64,000 bases of DNA from Paraphaeosphaeria minitans. Taxonomy: Eukaryota; Ascomycota; Dothideomycetes; Pleosporales; Didymosphaeriaceae. The translations under genes were made by a program, and so were the position numbers. The stretch covers positions 372,001-436,000 of the forward strand of contig WJXW01000017.1 in assembly GCA_015832175.1 (NCBI GenBank), in the 5' to 3' direction. How positions within the stretch are numbered: the stretch's first letter is position 1; every line of letters starts with the position of its first letter. Below, in pieces: positions 22,814 to 34,456 of the stretch. Under the pieces are notes generated by a model. It was not told where the DNA came from. It searched no databases and saw only the letters and a program-made list of their open reading frames with translations.

Positions 22814-23656
22814 ATGTCTTCCCTATCTCGTCGTGCGTGCTTCAAGTGCGGAAACGTGGGCCACTATGCCGGTGAGCTGCCCTTCCTGCGGTGCCGCTGC
22901 CTCGACGGACACTGTCGCAACCTTGTCGCAACACGCCCCGTTGCACGGTTCCTGCGTCGCGCAGGCACGCGCTGTGCAACACAGCTAACGGGCACACAAT
23001 ACTGACGTGGAATCACAGAGGTGTGCTCATCGTCTGAGAGGCTTTGCTACAACTGTAAGTCGTCTCCGCGCAACATGGCTCGAGCCGTCTCTGATCCAAC
23101 TACAGGCAAGCAGCCCGGCCACGAGTCCAACGGATGCCCTCACCCTCGCACCACCGAGACCAAGCAGTGCTACCACTGCCAGGGCCTCGGCCACGTTCAG
23201 GCCGATTGCCCGACGCTCCGCCTGAGCGGCGCCGGTACCAGCGGACGATGCTACTCCTGTGGCCTCGCCGGTCATCTGGCACGTAACTGCCCCAACCCGG
23301 GCGCTGGAATGGGACGCGGTGCTGGCGCCCCTCGTGGTGGTTTCGGCGGCTTCAGGGGCGGATTCGGAGGCGGCCGCCCCGCCACCTGCTACAAGTGCGG
23401 TGGGCCCAACCACTTTGCGCGCGATTGCCAGGCTCAGGCCATGAAGTGCTACGCTTGCGGCAAGCTCGGCCACATCTCCCGCGACTGCACGGCTCCCAAC
23501 GGAGGCCCCCTCAACACCGCGGGCAAGACCTGCTACCGCTGCGGCGAGACTGGCCACATCTCTCGCGACTGCACCCAGGCCGAGGTCAACGGTGACGGCG
23601 CTGCCCCAATCCCTGCTGCCGTTGCCCCTGTGGTTCCGACCCCCACCGTGGCTTAG
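22814..23656 (+). CDS. GIS2: CCHC zinc-knuckle protein (GIS2/CNBP type)
   Basis: Small cytoplasmic nucleic-acid-binding protein; yeast GIS2 and animal CNBP bind mRNA and affect translation and stress granules. Exons 22814-22871, 23019-23054 and 23106-23656 give 214 aa; exon 2 is only 36 nt. There are seven CX2CX4HX4C knuckles: CFKCGNVGHYAEVC, CYNCKQPGHESNGC, CYHCQGLGHVQADC, CYSCGLAGHLARNC, CYKCGGPNHFARDC, CYACGKLGHISRDC and CYRCGETGHISRDC. An RGG-like box (GFGGFRGGFGGG) sits between knuckles 4 and 5, as in CNBP. Both introns fall inside knuckles 1 and 2, so correct splicing is needed for these two fingers. The short C-terminus is Ala/Pro-rich. Confidence 0.93.
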
Positions 23657-24711
23657 GAAGCTTCTGACCTTGAAACTTCATGTCGAGTGCTGCTAGCAAC
23701 ATTACCATGGCAGTTGCCGCGACATTGATTCATTCGGATTCTGTATTTTGTCTCTTGCTGCCCACTTTCGTTTATTTCGCCTTTCCGGCATCATTCGACA
23801 AACTTCACGCATCACGAGTTACTGTCATCGAGAAAGGAGAAAAGTTTTCACGAATCCTACGCTGATACCCACGAACGTTATATCCCTTTACGCGGAAAAT
23901 CTATCATACCATTACTTTGGACACCAAACGGCTTGGCGACACTCGAGGGACGGCATTCTCCATCTTACCTTGTATTCCTGTCGCTATCTTGGCCGGACCC
24001 TGTTTGGGGCCTGGCAAGGGAAGAAAGACTCGGATAGATTCGAATTGTCGGGGACAACCTAGGAAGGCGGCTGTGGTGGTTTGGTAGTGGAAGTTGGAGG
24101 GATTGGGAGGGGGCTTTGGAGGACTGAGAACGGAATGGATGGGAACGTGTACGGAAGATGTAGTGTGTGGTTTTTGTCGGAGGAGAGTTGGTTGGCATTG
24201 CCCCTGCCCCTTGGTTTCTTTGTGTTTGTCTGTACCCGAACTTGTCACCTACTCTGACGAGTTGCATAGCATGGCATGTCTCATAAATCATACTTTGATC
24301 ATACTTTTGCCGTTCAGACGGGCTCAATCGACGTTGCGGCGAAGCACAGAGGGCGAAGGTGAGGACTCAACATGCTCCGATCTTCGAGCGCTATTCACGG
24401 CCACAGCTCGCGATTGCACGCGATATCCACAGGGTATCTCACAGCTGTCACTACAATCCCAGTCTGCATCTTTGTTGGTTGCGATCCTGTTCGAAAACGC
24501 TCCTTCCTTCCCACCCCAAACCACGCGACTTGGCGTGAGTCTCCTCCGCTCCTTCCCTCGCAACACTTTGGCTCAACAGGTTTCTTTGCTTCTTCGCTCG
24601 TCTGCTCTCCGCTCTTATCTTCTTCGCTTCTGCTCCCTTGCTGTGCATCGCTCCTCTCATCGCTCGTTCACCTTAACGTGTATCGTTCCACCCCATCATC
24701 CCCGCACAACA
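23657..24711. other. Intergenic GIS2-DMC1
   Basis: About 1 kb with no believable gene or repeat array. The 100 bases before DMC1 are pyrimidine-rich (cttctt/ctcct), likely its leader. Confidence 0.5.
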
Positions 24712-26105
24712 ATGGCACCATCTTCAGTTGCGAGCGATGACTCCACAAATGAGGTGAGTGCAAGGGACTTCCCCACTTTGCCACTATGGTATGAGCGATG
24801 ATTGAGCTGATGGCGTAACAGGAAGGATTCATCGTCGACATCGACGCGATCCAAGCACATGGCATTGGCGCCGTGGACATCGCGAAGCTCAAGGCCAATG
24901 GCTACTACACCATCGCGAGCGTGCATGCAGCCACGAGGAGAAGTCTGGCAAAGATCAAGGGGTTCAGTGAGATCAAGGTCGACAAGGTCAAGGATGCCCT
25001 CGGGAAGTGTCAGGTATGGAATATTACTGCGCGTCCTCGCTCCTGCAGATCAATGACTGATGAAAGAAAACAGCCCTCAGGCGGCGGCTTTCAGACTGCG
25101 CATGACCTTGGTCAGCAGCGCAAGAGGGTCCTCAAGATCTCGACCGGCAGCAAGCAGTTCGATGCCATTCTCGGCGGGTAAGTCTTTTTCGTCTTTTACG
25201 TGTATCTTGCTGATCATGGCAGTGGCTTCGCGACGATGAGCATCAGTGAAGTATTTGGCGAGTTTCGTTGCGGGAAGACTCAGCTGTCTCACACCATGTC
25301 GGTAATTGCTCAGCTTCCGAAGGACCTTGGTGGCGCTGAAGGCAAGGTCGCATTCATTGGTAGGAGTACCGATCGCAGACAACCATCGCTACGACTGACG
25401 ATAGAACACAGATACGGAGGGCACCTTCAGACCCGAGAGAATCACGCAAATTGCTGAGCGTTTTGGGGTTGACCCGGAGCAAAGTGCGTATAGCATGCCA
25501 ACTATGGTCGACGCTAATGATATACAGCCCTCGAAAACATCACCTATGCTCGTGCTGTCAACTCGGAGCATCAAATGGAGCTGCTCAATAAGGTTGCCGA
25601 GTACTTCGTCAACAACGAGTACCGCCTCCTGATAATCGACAGTATCATGGCCTTGTTTCGTGTCGACTACGTTGGCCGCGGGGAGCTCAATGAGCGCCAA
25701 CAAAAACTCAATCAGTTCCTTTCCAAATTGACCCATGTGGCTGAAGGTGAGCCATTCAGACTCAGAATTGTTTCTTGCAACAAGCACTGACATATCCAGA
25801 ATTCAATGTTGCTGTCTTCATGACGAATCAAGTACAGAGTGACCCAGGAGCCAGCGCTCTCTTCGCAGGTGCAGACGGCCGCAAACCTGTTGGTGGCCAC
25901 ATCCTTGCTCACGCTTCTACCACTCGCATCCTGCTTCGCAAGGGTCGGGGAGAAGAGCGAGTTGCGAAGATCCAAGACTCCCCAGGTAGGTTCTCACCAG
26001 TACTCTTGGGTCCTATCTACCGCTAATGATCCTGCAGATATGCCCGAGAAAGAAGCTACCTACATCATCACCAACGGTGGTATTAATGACGCCGAGAAGG
26101 CATGA
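24712..26105 (+). CDS. DMC1: Meiotic recombinase Dmc1
   Basis: RecA/Rad51-family strand-exchange ATPase that acts on meiotic double-strand breaks in the nucleus. Eight exons: 24712-24753, 24822-25013, 25074-25177, 25223-25359, 25412-25483, 25528-25746, 25800-25985 and 26038-26105, giving 339 aa, as expected for Dmc1. The N-terminal helix-hairpin-helix domain reads [23 protein letters not shown]. Walker A is GEFRCGKT, followed by QLSHTMSV; Walker B is [17 protein letters not shown]2 region is [11 protein letters not shown]...[12 protein letters not shown]. The HGIGAVDI linker, SISEVFGEF and [25 protein letters not shown] distinguish it from Rad51. Every splice junction restores family sequence, so the gene looks intact. 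Seven introns is many for this genome. Confidence 0.94.
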
Positions 26106-26359
26106 AATTTGCCACGCGCGTACGCATAAACGAAAGACATACATGGGAAGCATGAAGGGCGTGCAATATGCTACGAAGCACAAAGTGATATTGGACTGGG
26201 TCATTTGTAGGTGCCAGATTTAGCATCCTCCTAGATGTTCACAGCTGACACACGGGGATGGTGAGGTGGGTGTGCCGCAGTACAGTATATGCTACCATAA
26301 TTCATGACATTGCAACATGGAAGCATTGTTGCTCAAACGAAAGCCGCCACAACCCTCGC

Positions 26360-28828
26360 CTATGCTAGGTTCTCGATAACGACCCAAACATTGGCGTCGT
26401 TACCTGTCTCTACCGAAGTCTTTCCTCTCCGCGCACTTCTTTCGGTTTTTCTTGCGTCCTTGAATTGCCTTCTTGCATCGTTCTTCTCACGCCTCAGAGC
26501 CTTCTTCTTCTCCTGATGGCGCTTCTTGTTCTCCTTCCACTCCTTGCTCTTCTTCCTCAATCCCTTCCTCCTTAGCTCTTTCCTCACCTGTCTATGCTCA
26601 CGCTTCAGATCCCTGCGCTGGTGCTGGAATTCGCGCATGACGGCGCGCTTCGTCCGCTTCTGCTCGATCCTCTCTTCCATCGCCGCCTTGTCCTTGGCGG
26701 CTTTCTCAATCGCAGCAGCGCGCTCGCGCTCAATGTCTGCTGGGGCTTTCTTCCCCTTTGCGCGCGAAGCTTCGGCTGTGGCATTGATGTCGCGGACGCG
26801 CGCGGTGAAGTACGTGGATGCGGTGGTGTAGGCTTTCTCATCGGTCTCGTCGTCGTCGTCATCTGAGTCGCTGTCTGAGTCGCTGTCCGAGCTATCTGAT
26901 GAGAGAGACGACGCGTCGTCGTCGTCATAGCGCTGCTTTCGGGATGCCTTCTCCGCAGCGTACTTCTCGAGCTCGGCCGCGACCTGGCCGCGAGAACGCC
27001 TGTGCGGATCCCCGCGGTGCACGCCTGTCTCTTGCAAATCGCGCGTTGCAGCATCAGGCGAAGCCGACGCGCCCGCTCGCTGGGTGCTAGGTCCTGCGAC
27101 GCCGCATCCACTTCCGCCTCTATCGCCGCTGCCGCTGCCGCTGAACTGCTTCCCGATGTCGGTTCCCCAGGTCGCAGCGTCCTTTCCGAACTGCTCGCCC
27201 CAGACTTCCATCTTCTTTCCAAAGTCTCCACCCCACTTTCCGAGCTGTTGGCCCAATGCTTCCCAAGTGCGGTCGCGAGTGGCTAGTTGGCCACGATTTG
27301 AGTGGAAGCCAGGGGGTCCATGGGGTCCAAAGCCAGGAGGTCCATGGGGTCCATAGCCTGGTGGGCCGAAGGGCGTGATTCCATGGTGGGCGGGTGGGCC
27401 GTGGCCGCCTCGACCTCTAAAACCGCCGCTACCGCGTCCGCGCCAGCCTCCGAATGATGGGCGTGGACCATCGTTGCTTGCTGGATACTCTCCTGGGATG
27501 GAGTGGGGTGGATCGTCGTTATCTGCGGTAGCTGAAGCGCGGTCCCGTTCGGCGTACTCCCTTTCCAGCCGCGTCTTCTCGTTTTCAGAAGTCTGAGGTC
27601 GAGCGCTTTCGTAAGTGGTGGATGTGCTTAGGGGCGGAGACGTATTCCTGAACTTCTCGCTCATCTCGCGGAGCATGACGGCTGCAATGCTTGGCTCATG
27701 AACGGTGGTTTCCAGCGCTTCCACCCAGGGATACAAGGCCTGCGCTCTCTTCGCTGGTGTAGCCGTCGGGTCAAGAACACCTGCCACCACGCCCGCACGT
27801 TGGCCTCGCTCCTGGGGGACCAGGGCAGTGTCCAGCAGCGCGGCGAACGACCGCAGCGAGACCTCCAAGCCCCGTGGAGCGAAGAAAGCTTCGTTGGTGG
27901 CTTTCACATAGCTTCTCACAAGCTCGACGTTGGAATTTGAGTCTTGCGAAGCCGTGTGGATGAGGTCCGCCGGTGTGCATACTACCGCAGCACACAGCGC
28001 GTTCAGGCCGTCGAGAAAATCGAGAAACTCCGTGGGTCGAATTGAGTGCGCGCGCAGTGCCTTCGCATACGCTCTTAGAAACTGCGCAGGCTCCTGGGCT
28101 CTGTCGGCGTCGGCGAGCAGCGTGTCAGTGGATGCTGTGGGCCATGCTCCAGAGGCTTGTGCATCGGAGAGTGCTCTCCGCTCCGCCTTACTCTCATCGC
28201 GGCGGGCGCGGGCTTTGCCTTTACGTCCGGCGGGAGCGGCAGTGTCTCGCGGGATGGCTACACGGCGCGTGAGGCGTGGTGCGTAGCGGACGTCTGCGTC
28301 GGGCTCGTGCTTTGTGAATTGCAACGCTGCAGTGAGGAGGGCAGACTGGTCAAGATGCGGCGCCGTTCTGGCAGTCGGGCTTCCTGTCTTTCCTACGGGT
28401 ACTTGCTCACTGCCCCCGACGTGTTGAACTGGCACGTCCCGCGACCCTTCTCTGGCAAGCTCCTCGGCTGTAGCGCGATGCGCATGCACATTCGCGCCAG
28501 AGGGAATATCATACTGCGGGCTTGCTCCATCAAGGTGCAGGCCGCTCACGTTCAGATGTTCCGGTCTCAGGGGTGGGACGCCGTTCCGCGCATCGTGGAG
28601 GGCTTGATGTTGCGCTTCGTCATAGGAGGGCGGGAGGTCATCATAGTGGGGGCCGCCTGGGCTGTTCGCAGGCGTAGGGTCAAAGATATCCTCAGAATCG
28701 GAGTCGACGTTATCAGGAAAGGAGCTGGAGCGGGGCGTGAAGCCCGGGTTTGGAGTTGCTGATGAAGGTGGAGGATTATTGATGGCGAGGTTGTGGTTGG
28801 AGGGTGCTGGTGGGGGTCCGTCTGCCAT
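26360..28828 (-). CDS. Unrecognised protein with Trp-Gly 11-mer repeats
   Basis: Single exon of 822 aa from the first ATG (28828). I do not recognise the family. Visible parts: a disordered, Pro/Asn/Ser-rich start with an acidic DSDSEDIFDP and a PPxY-type motif (PPSYDEA, residues 66-72); a helical, apparently folded region around 230-370 (PAQFLRAYAKALRAHSIRPTEFLDFLDGLNAL); an RGG/Pro-Gly segment near 480-530 (GWRGRGSGGFRGRGG, then GPHGPPGF repeats); four consecutive 10-11-residue WG..(F/I)GK repeats near 540-585; an acidic Ser/Asp run; and a strongly basic coiled-coil C-terminus (RRDLKREHRQVRKELRRKG). The PPxY motif could recruit a Nedd4-type ligase (inference). It is convergent with DMC1. 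Confidence 0.8.
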   Translation of the reverse strand: MADGPPPAPSNHNLAINNPPPSSATPNPGFTPRSSSFPDNVDSDSEDIFDPTPANSPGGPHYDDLPPSYDEAQHQALHDARNGVPPLRPEHLNVSGLHLDGASPQYDIPSGANVHAHRATAEELAREGSRDVPVQHVGGSEQVPVGKTGSPTARTAPHLDQSALLTAALQFTKHEPDADVRYAPRLTRRVAIPRDTAAPAGRKGKARARRDESKAERRALSDAQASGAWPTASTDTLLADADRAQEPAQFLRAYAKALRAHSIRPTEFLDFLDGLNALCAAVVCTPADLIHTASQDSNSNVELVRSYVKATNEAFFAPRGLEVSLRSFAALLDTALVPQERGQRAGVVAGVLDPTATPAKRAQALYPWVEALETTVHEPSIAAVMLREMSEKFRNTSPPLSTSTTYESARPQTSENEKTRLEREYAERDRASATADNDDPPHSIPGEYPASNDGPRPSFGGWRGRGSGGFRGRGGHGPPAHHGITPFGPPGYGPHGPPGFGPHGPPGFHSNRGQLATRDRTWEALGQQLGKWGGDFGKKMEVWGEQFGKDAATWGTDIGKQFSGSGSGDRGGSGCGVAGPSTQRAGASASPDAATRDLQETGVHRGDPHRRSRGQVAAELEKYAAEKASRKQRYDDDDASSLSSDSSDSDSDSDSDDDDDETDEKAYTTASTYFTARVRDINATAEASRAKGKKAPADIERERAAAIEKAAKDKAAMEERIEQKRTKRAVMREFQHQRRDLKREHRQVRKELRRKGLRKKSKEWKENKKRHQEKKKALRREKNDARRQFKDARKTERSARRGKTSVETGNDANVWVVIENLA

Positions 28829-29755
28829 GTTGGATGGAGTACCTAGATACCGCAATGGTCACACTTCGCAGAGAGCTGGGATTTCTCAGATATATGAACC
28901 ATCGCACAGCAAAAGTTGTAAAACAGATGGGGAGCACTGCTAACTAAAGCTTATTATATCGACGTCGCATAGTCGCCTGATGATGAAATAGCTCTGGTTG
29001 GCGCAACGCTCCGCCTTCTTCTCGAAGCGACCATGGCAGAAGCGAATGCGATCATATGTCGTGTTAGGGCAGGGCTAGCATCCCGTATTTGCTGCTGCCT
29101 GTGTGGGCTGCCAATGAGGTAGTGTGGGCCGCCCTAGGGACCGCGCGGCCTACTGTATTGCGGGCAACTGTGCGAGGGTGGCCTCGTTGTGGAGGTGAGG
29201 CTGTGCGAAGAAGGGTACATCGCGATGCCGAAAGCTGTGCAGGTACAAGTTCATCTTCTTTTAGATGTTGTGACGGTCTTCCAGCTGTACAAGGAAATCA
29301 GTTCTGTTTCGTGACATGGAATTCCACACTTATTTAGGTAATGGGTGTTGCTGCGCGGAGTTGACTGTCGCCACTCCACGCTGATCGGCCGGTGATTGTT
29401 ACCTAGAGCTTTACAACAGTGACTTTGCACTCGTGCCTTGTCTTGTGGCATCATACCAAGGTGAGATGTCTGGAAGCTACTATGCAGATTTCGCATATCA
29501 CTGTCTGCCTTTTGTTGCATTCGTACTGATGTCGTGCCTGTAGCCAGACGGCACATCCGCGGGGAAGGTCTATTAGGTAGGTATGACATCTCCATTCAAT
29601 TTCAATAACATTTGTACAGATACGATCAAAAGCATCCGCACAAACATTCAGGATCTCTTGGCTCAAGTCCTTGCGCGATGCTAGCTGTATATACCCCCTC
29701 CTGAGGTTATAGTCGAGCAGAGTGTCTACGTGTGGCCCGCACCTAGTGCTTCCTT
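28829..29755. other. Intergenic region
   Basis: No gene recognised between the orphan gene's start and the 3' end of the P450. Several short open frames exist, none with credible protein character. Confidence 0.5.
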
Positions 29756-31645
29756 CTAGGAACTTGCGTCACGTGGAGTGAATACGAGCTGAAGAGGAGC
29801 CAAGGTCACGGTGAACGTATCCAAAGCCTCGTTCTCAAAAGCCTCGCCAGTCTCTCCCGGCGCAAAGGCGACATTAAAGTTCTGGGCAATGGCCGAAACA
29901 GAAGTGCGCAAGCTCAACTGCGCAAGGTTCTTTCCAGGGCAACTGTACGCGCCTTTTAACAGTCAGCGAGGGCTACAATATCTTTGCGGGGTAGGAAGGG
30001 CTCACCTAGTGAAAATGGTAGGTACGGTGCGTGCGCCGTCTCCATTTCGTCCCGCGCCTCGCCGAAGCGTTCTGGAACGAACTCATCGGCCCGTTGCCAC
30101 CACCGAGGGTCCCTTTGGATCAAGCTAACTGGAACAACGACGTTGGTGTTTCCTGGAATGTAGGTTTCCTCGATCTGTATTCCTTTTGCGGGTGTTACTC
30201 GCGCACCGCCGGTGAGCAGTGCAGGACGAAGCCGCAGTGTTTCGTTTATGAAGTCGTCGATATAGCTGACCGATTTGACCTGCTCGTAGGACCATTGACT
30301 GTATCCACCGGGCATCGCCTTGTCGAGAAGCTGTTGCAGCTTTCGTTGCTTCTCGGGGTGTTTAGCGAGGAAGAAGAGCACGCCGGCGAGTGTTGTGGCG
30401 GTGGTTTCGCTGCAATTCCGTTAGAGCTGGCTTTTGCGCTGCGGAACTGAACTTGCCTCCCCGCAATGATCACCACCCTGGAGTCATCTTCCAGAGCTTC
30501 TGGGCTTGGCGATGCAGATGGCTCATTCTCCTTGACTGCTTTCAGCAGCCACGACACGATATCCTGGGGGTACTTGTCGCTGTTCCAAGTCTGTAAGATA
30601 TCAGTATCGTTCTTCACTGATTACCTGGTACTTGGCGTAAGAAGCATACCTTGTGCTTCTCCCTGATTTGACCAGCACAGAATGAGAAGAACTCCGAGTA
30701 TCCAGCGGCAGCACCGGGAATCGAGCCGAGTGCATTCAGAAGCCATGGCACCGTACTCATTATCCCTAGCATTGTCATGTGGGAATGAACGCCTTGAATT
30801 GCGGGGTGCTCGATTCCAGAATTGAGGTTGTTGAAGTCCTTTCCAAACCCTACATCGCCCATAACATCAAAACTGAAAAACATGGACCACTTGGTCATGT
30901 CCATGGGCTTGATGGTACTCTTTGCCAGTTGCTCCACTAGCAGGTCTGCCTTGGCCTTGATACGAGGCTCATATGTGCCCAAAGCTAAAGCAATCAGCAC
31001 GAAACCCAGTTGAGAGGTGATCCGCCTACCTTTGATGGAGAAACCCCTATCCCATGCTCGTCGCCGAACTCGGTGTTGCTCAAAATCGCGGGTCATATGT
31101 ATCGAGCATTTCTTTGGGTCGTTTCCAGTCTGACCGTACCATGTGGACTTGCGCGTCTCCGAATTAGGTCCATAAAGAATGGGCACGGCCGCTGGTCTCA
31201 AGACACTGAGCTCTCGTGGGCCTGCGCTTCGTCAACATGGAGCTTCGCATCTGACTCTCACCTCTCACCTACCGGTCCGGACAATGTCACCATACTGTGC
31301 GTGCATTTTTGCAAGCTCCTTGTAGTACTGAACATCTTTCGCTGCCAGCGTTGCCGCATGGAACTTTGTGATTTTGGCACCAATAGGACCGGGAAACTTC
31401 CGAAGGCGATGAAAGAGCAAGCGGTAGATACCGATGCTTCCAAGAAGAGCGGTGTTGAAGCTTGTTACTAATATCGCTGTTCTAAGGAACCCAACAGTGT
31501 AGAGCAAGCCAAGAGCACCGAAGACAGATGCTGCCATGAAGTGAAACATCACCAATTCAAATTCGATTTGACAGACGACCAAATGGAAAAGCACCCCAAG
31601 CAGAGCCGCAGCTCCTGCTTCCTGAAATAGCCCGGTGGCCGCCAT
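29756..31645 (-). CDS. Cytochrome P450 monooxygenase
   Basis: Haem-thiolate oxygenase, probably in the ER membrane. Exons 31645-31273, 31221-31030, 30984-30650, 30590-30457, 30409-30006 and 29952-29756 give 544 aa. The N-terminus has several hydrophobic segments within the first 90 residues, more than the usual single anchor. Then come KFPGPIGAKITKFH, GDIVRTGPRELSVLRP, the I-helix AGSETT near 341-348, the ExxR motif ETLR at 401-404 and the haem loop FSLGAYSCPG with Cys484; the usual basic residue before the Cys is replaced by Tyr-Ser. Intron 4 (30456-30410) appears to be a GC-AG intron. Substrate unknown; the family resembles those used in fungal secondary metabolism or detoxification. It is divergent from a PTH11-like receptor, but no biosynthetic core gene is nearby. 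Confidence 0.9.
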
Positions 31646-32848
31646 TGCTTCGCGAGGATAGAGGTGTTGACGGTGGCTAGGACTCGCGTGCGGCCGAAGA
31701 GGGGTCCTCGGGACTACTTCAAGTACCTACGGTGCGGCCTCGACCTGCCAGCGCGTCCAGCATAACGTACTCTTAGCGTATGGAACTACGTTACGTACAC
31801 CATCTGATCTTTTCCTATCTCGAAGATAGTAAAAGACGTTAAAATGAACCGTGCACAGTGCGGAACAACGTCCCGTCCGTTAGGAGTACGCTACCGGTAC
31901 CGGTACGTTGGACGCGCTGGCGGCCTTTGTCGCAGACATAAATCCATATGTTAGCGCGCGGGATGCCACAACCGGTAGATACCCAACTTGGGCTTAAAAG
32001 GGCATTTCGGCTTAAGTGGACAGGTGCCGAACTGTGCCATTTCGATCAACATGCATATGCAGCCTCTAACCCTTGCGTATTTGGCCCAAACCAGTCAAAC
32101 GGCAAGGTCCAGCCATGCAGCTTCTCGGGAGTCCTTCCATTATGCGATATAATTCTCTCCGATGCATCTGCTGTTCCGCCCAACCTCTTGCTTATAACGA
32201 GCTAGCTCTTCAAGCAAATGCTCGGTTGCGAAATAGGGATCTACCTACACATTTGGCTAGTGCACACGTTCTATTAGAAGGTACTCATGTGCGCTCATCG
32301 AGGAAGCACAGTTCCATGCCGTGGGACGAAGCTTGAGCTGGGTGAACAGTCTCATTGCGTGTCAGAGCGAGTTGCCTTGGCCAAAGGAAAGCGTTGCGGA
32401 GAGTCCTGGGTTCGCTTCACCTTCGTGAATACTCGCAACGAACATCGAGTCACTGGCCAAATTGTGGGGTCGGGTCGAGTCAAGAGCGTCGCAGATACCT
32501 CCTTTCCCCACCATGCAATTTCTTCAGACAGAAGCGCACGGCATGCCTCGCACTGGGCAAGTTGATTCTGTGTCAACCCATGGTACCAAACGTGCGGAAG
32601 TGCATCCGCTTCCACTATGAGAAAAGCGCGTGGTGATTTTTGCCCGCACTGGATGAATACGTGCCCTAATAGGGGCAATGTCTTCCCGAGAGGATCACTT
32701 GCTGTGCCACTGTCACATCTTCCTACTTCGTTCGGTAGGAAACAAAGTGAAAGAGTTTTATTTAAGGTCAGCCTCTTTCTGTTAGAGTGAGCCTCTGGTG
32801 AGCCCGTTCCCAGCTTCGCTTTCAGTCTCACGGGCTTCACCTCTCACT
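31646..32848. other. Divergent intergenic region P450 / PTH11-like
   Basis: 1.2 kb with no gene recognised. Noted are a 6-bp-arm hairpin ctatct-cga-agatag (31815-31829) and the 12-bp palindrome accggtaccggt (31893-31904) on the P450 side. Possible promoter elements; no further support. Confidence 0.45.
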
Positions 32849-34101
32849 ATGGCAATGACTAGCTTGCAGCCGCTCGCTTATGCCGTAGCCTATGTTACAT
32901 TTTTTATTGGGACGACATCGATGGGTTTGCGGGCGTACTGTCGCATCAGATTCCTGAAGACGTGGGGATGGGACGACATGTGGGCATTGGCGATTCTGAT
33001 CTTCAGCATCGGCCAACAAATAATTCTGCACATGTTTTTGTATTGGGGATGTGGCCTGTAAGTCAACTTGCATTGATTGATTCAACGCGCAAACTAATGG
33101 TCAAGGCACATGGACACGCTTTCGCCCGTTCAACAATTCAACGTTGGCTTGGTAAGATACACCTCGAGCCGAGGGAGTCTCAACTAATCCGGGAACAGTG
33201 GCTCTTTATTGAGGAGTTGATGTATTACACAGTGCATTTTATCATCAAAATGTCACTGCTCACCTTCTATCTTCGACTGTCTCGCAGTCCTACCCTTCGG
33301 AAACTCATTTTCCTCGGCATGTCGTTCAACGTTGCGATATTCCTCACCAACCTGTACGCACCCAAATATCCTCGTGTGTTCAGCCAGGTAGCTAATATTG
33401 GGTAGACTGAGTGCAATCTTCCAATGCGTTCCTTTCGATGAGATACTTCACCCTGGCACGCATCCCAACGCCGTCTGCATCAACCGCCTTGCGCTACTCG
33501 TCGCGCCGTCCGTTCTCGTAAGAACATTTCCACACTTCCCACTGGTCACCGCGGACTCGCTAACGTCAAACTTTCTCAGAACATCATTGAAGATATATAC
33601 ATCCTTGTCCTCCCCATCTCGACCGTCTGGAACCTACAGATGACACTGAGACGCAGAGTTGCTGTGCTCAGCGTTATCGCCTTCGGCGCCAGCGCCGTCA
33701 TCGTTGCCTGCTTCCGTCTCATCCCACTCTTCGAGCTCTACGCATCGCCCGATGTGTCGTGGATTCTGGGCAAGATGGTCATCGTCGCAGCACTAGAGAT
33801 CCAACTCGCGATAGTGGCGTCCAATCTGCCGGCGATGAAGGCTCTGTGGTTGCACCTGACTCGCTCAAGCACGAATGGATCTGGGGAACCGAGCGGGTCC
33901 AAGGGCTACAAACTGTCATCGATGGAGCGGAAAGCGGCAGGGAGCAGGTACGGATCCAACAAGAGGGGGAGCATCACCATGCTGGAAAGAGGGATTTTGA
34001 GCACCGAATCGGAAGAGGAGTTAACTCGTATGGCGAGCAAAGTTGCAAGAGAGGATTCGAACCGAGATTCGTATAGAGAGGGGGCCGCAGGTACCGCGTA
34101 G
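32849..34101 (+). CDS. PTH11-like seven-transmembrane protein
   Basis: Putative plasma-membrane receptor of the fungal rhodopsin/PTH11-like group. Exons 32849-33057, 33106-33151, 33199-33353, 33406-33517 and 33580-34101 encode 347 aa; introns are 47-62 nt. Seven hydrophobic segments can be placed, with family marks GLRAYCRI, WGWDDMWAL after TM1, IKMSLLTFYLRLS, CVPFDEILHPG and IIEDIYILVLPISTVWNLQM. The second exon is only 46 nt. The cytoplasmic tail (about 80 residues) is Ser/Arg/Lys-rich and ends EDSNRDSYREGAAGTA; it could be phosphorylated. There is no CFEM domain. The exon 3 donor gtacgc is weak, but the join restores family sequence (FLTNLLSAIFQC). Ligand unknown. Confidence 0.85.
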
Positions 34102-34456
34102 ATGCACAAGGCCGGTTTCCTGGTATGACATGAACGATTAATAGTTCAGCACATCTTACATACGATTGCGCGCTTGTGTTGGCATTGCTATTTTGACTGT
34201 ACGAAAGAAAAGTACATTCGACCCAATGTATGCACCAACATGGATGGGGCCGCGGCTGCGCTCGGCCTCTGCCCCTCTCGTGGGTACGAGCAAGTCGGAT
34301 ATAGAAGATTGCTTTTTACAACGCCTAGAACCATTTCTTCCTTTTTTTAGTAGATTCTAAAAAACTTATACAGGACAAATTCTTTCATGATGGAGAGTCT
34401 TTGCAAGAACGTATGAAAAAAAGTAGAGAAACAAGAGTGCTGCTGCTGTAGCAGAG
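34102..34456. other. Intergenic region
   Basis: Short spacer between the receptor gene and the decayed monooxygenase. T/A-rich in its second half; no gene seen. Confidence 0.5.

Noticed and set aside
31880..32250. Possible transposon remnant between P450 and receptor genes
   Set aside because: Some palindromes are present, but no terminal repeats or transposase frame could be read.
34045..34060. B-box-like ggattcgaacc
   Set aside because: It lies in the coding tail of the PTH11-like gene and lacks a matching A box.
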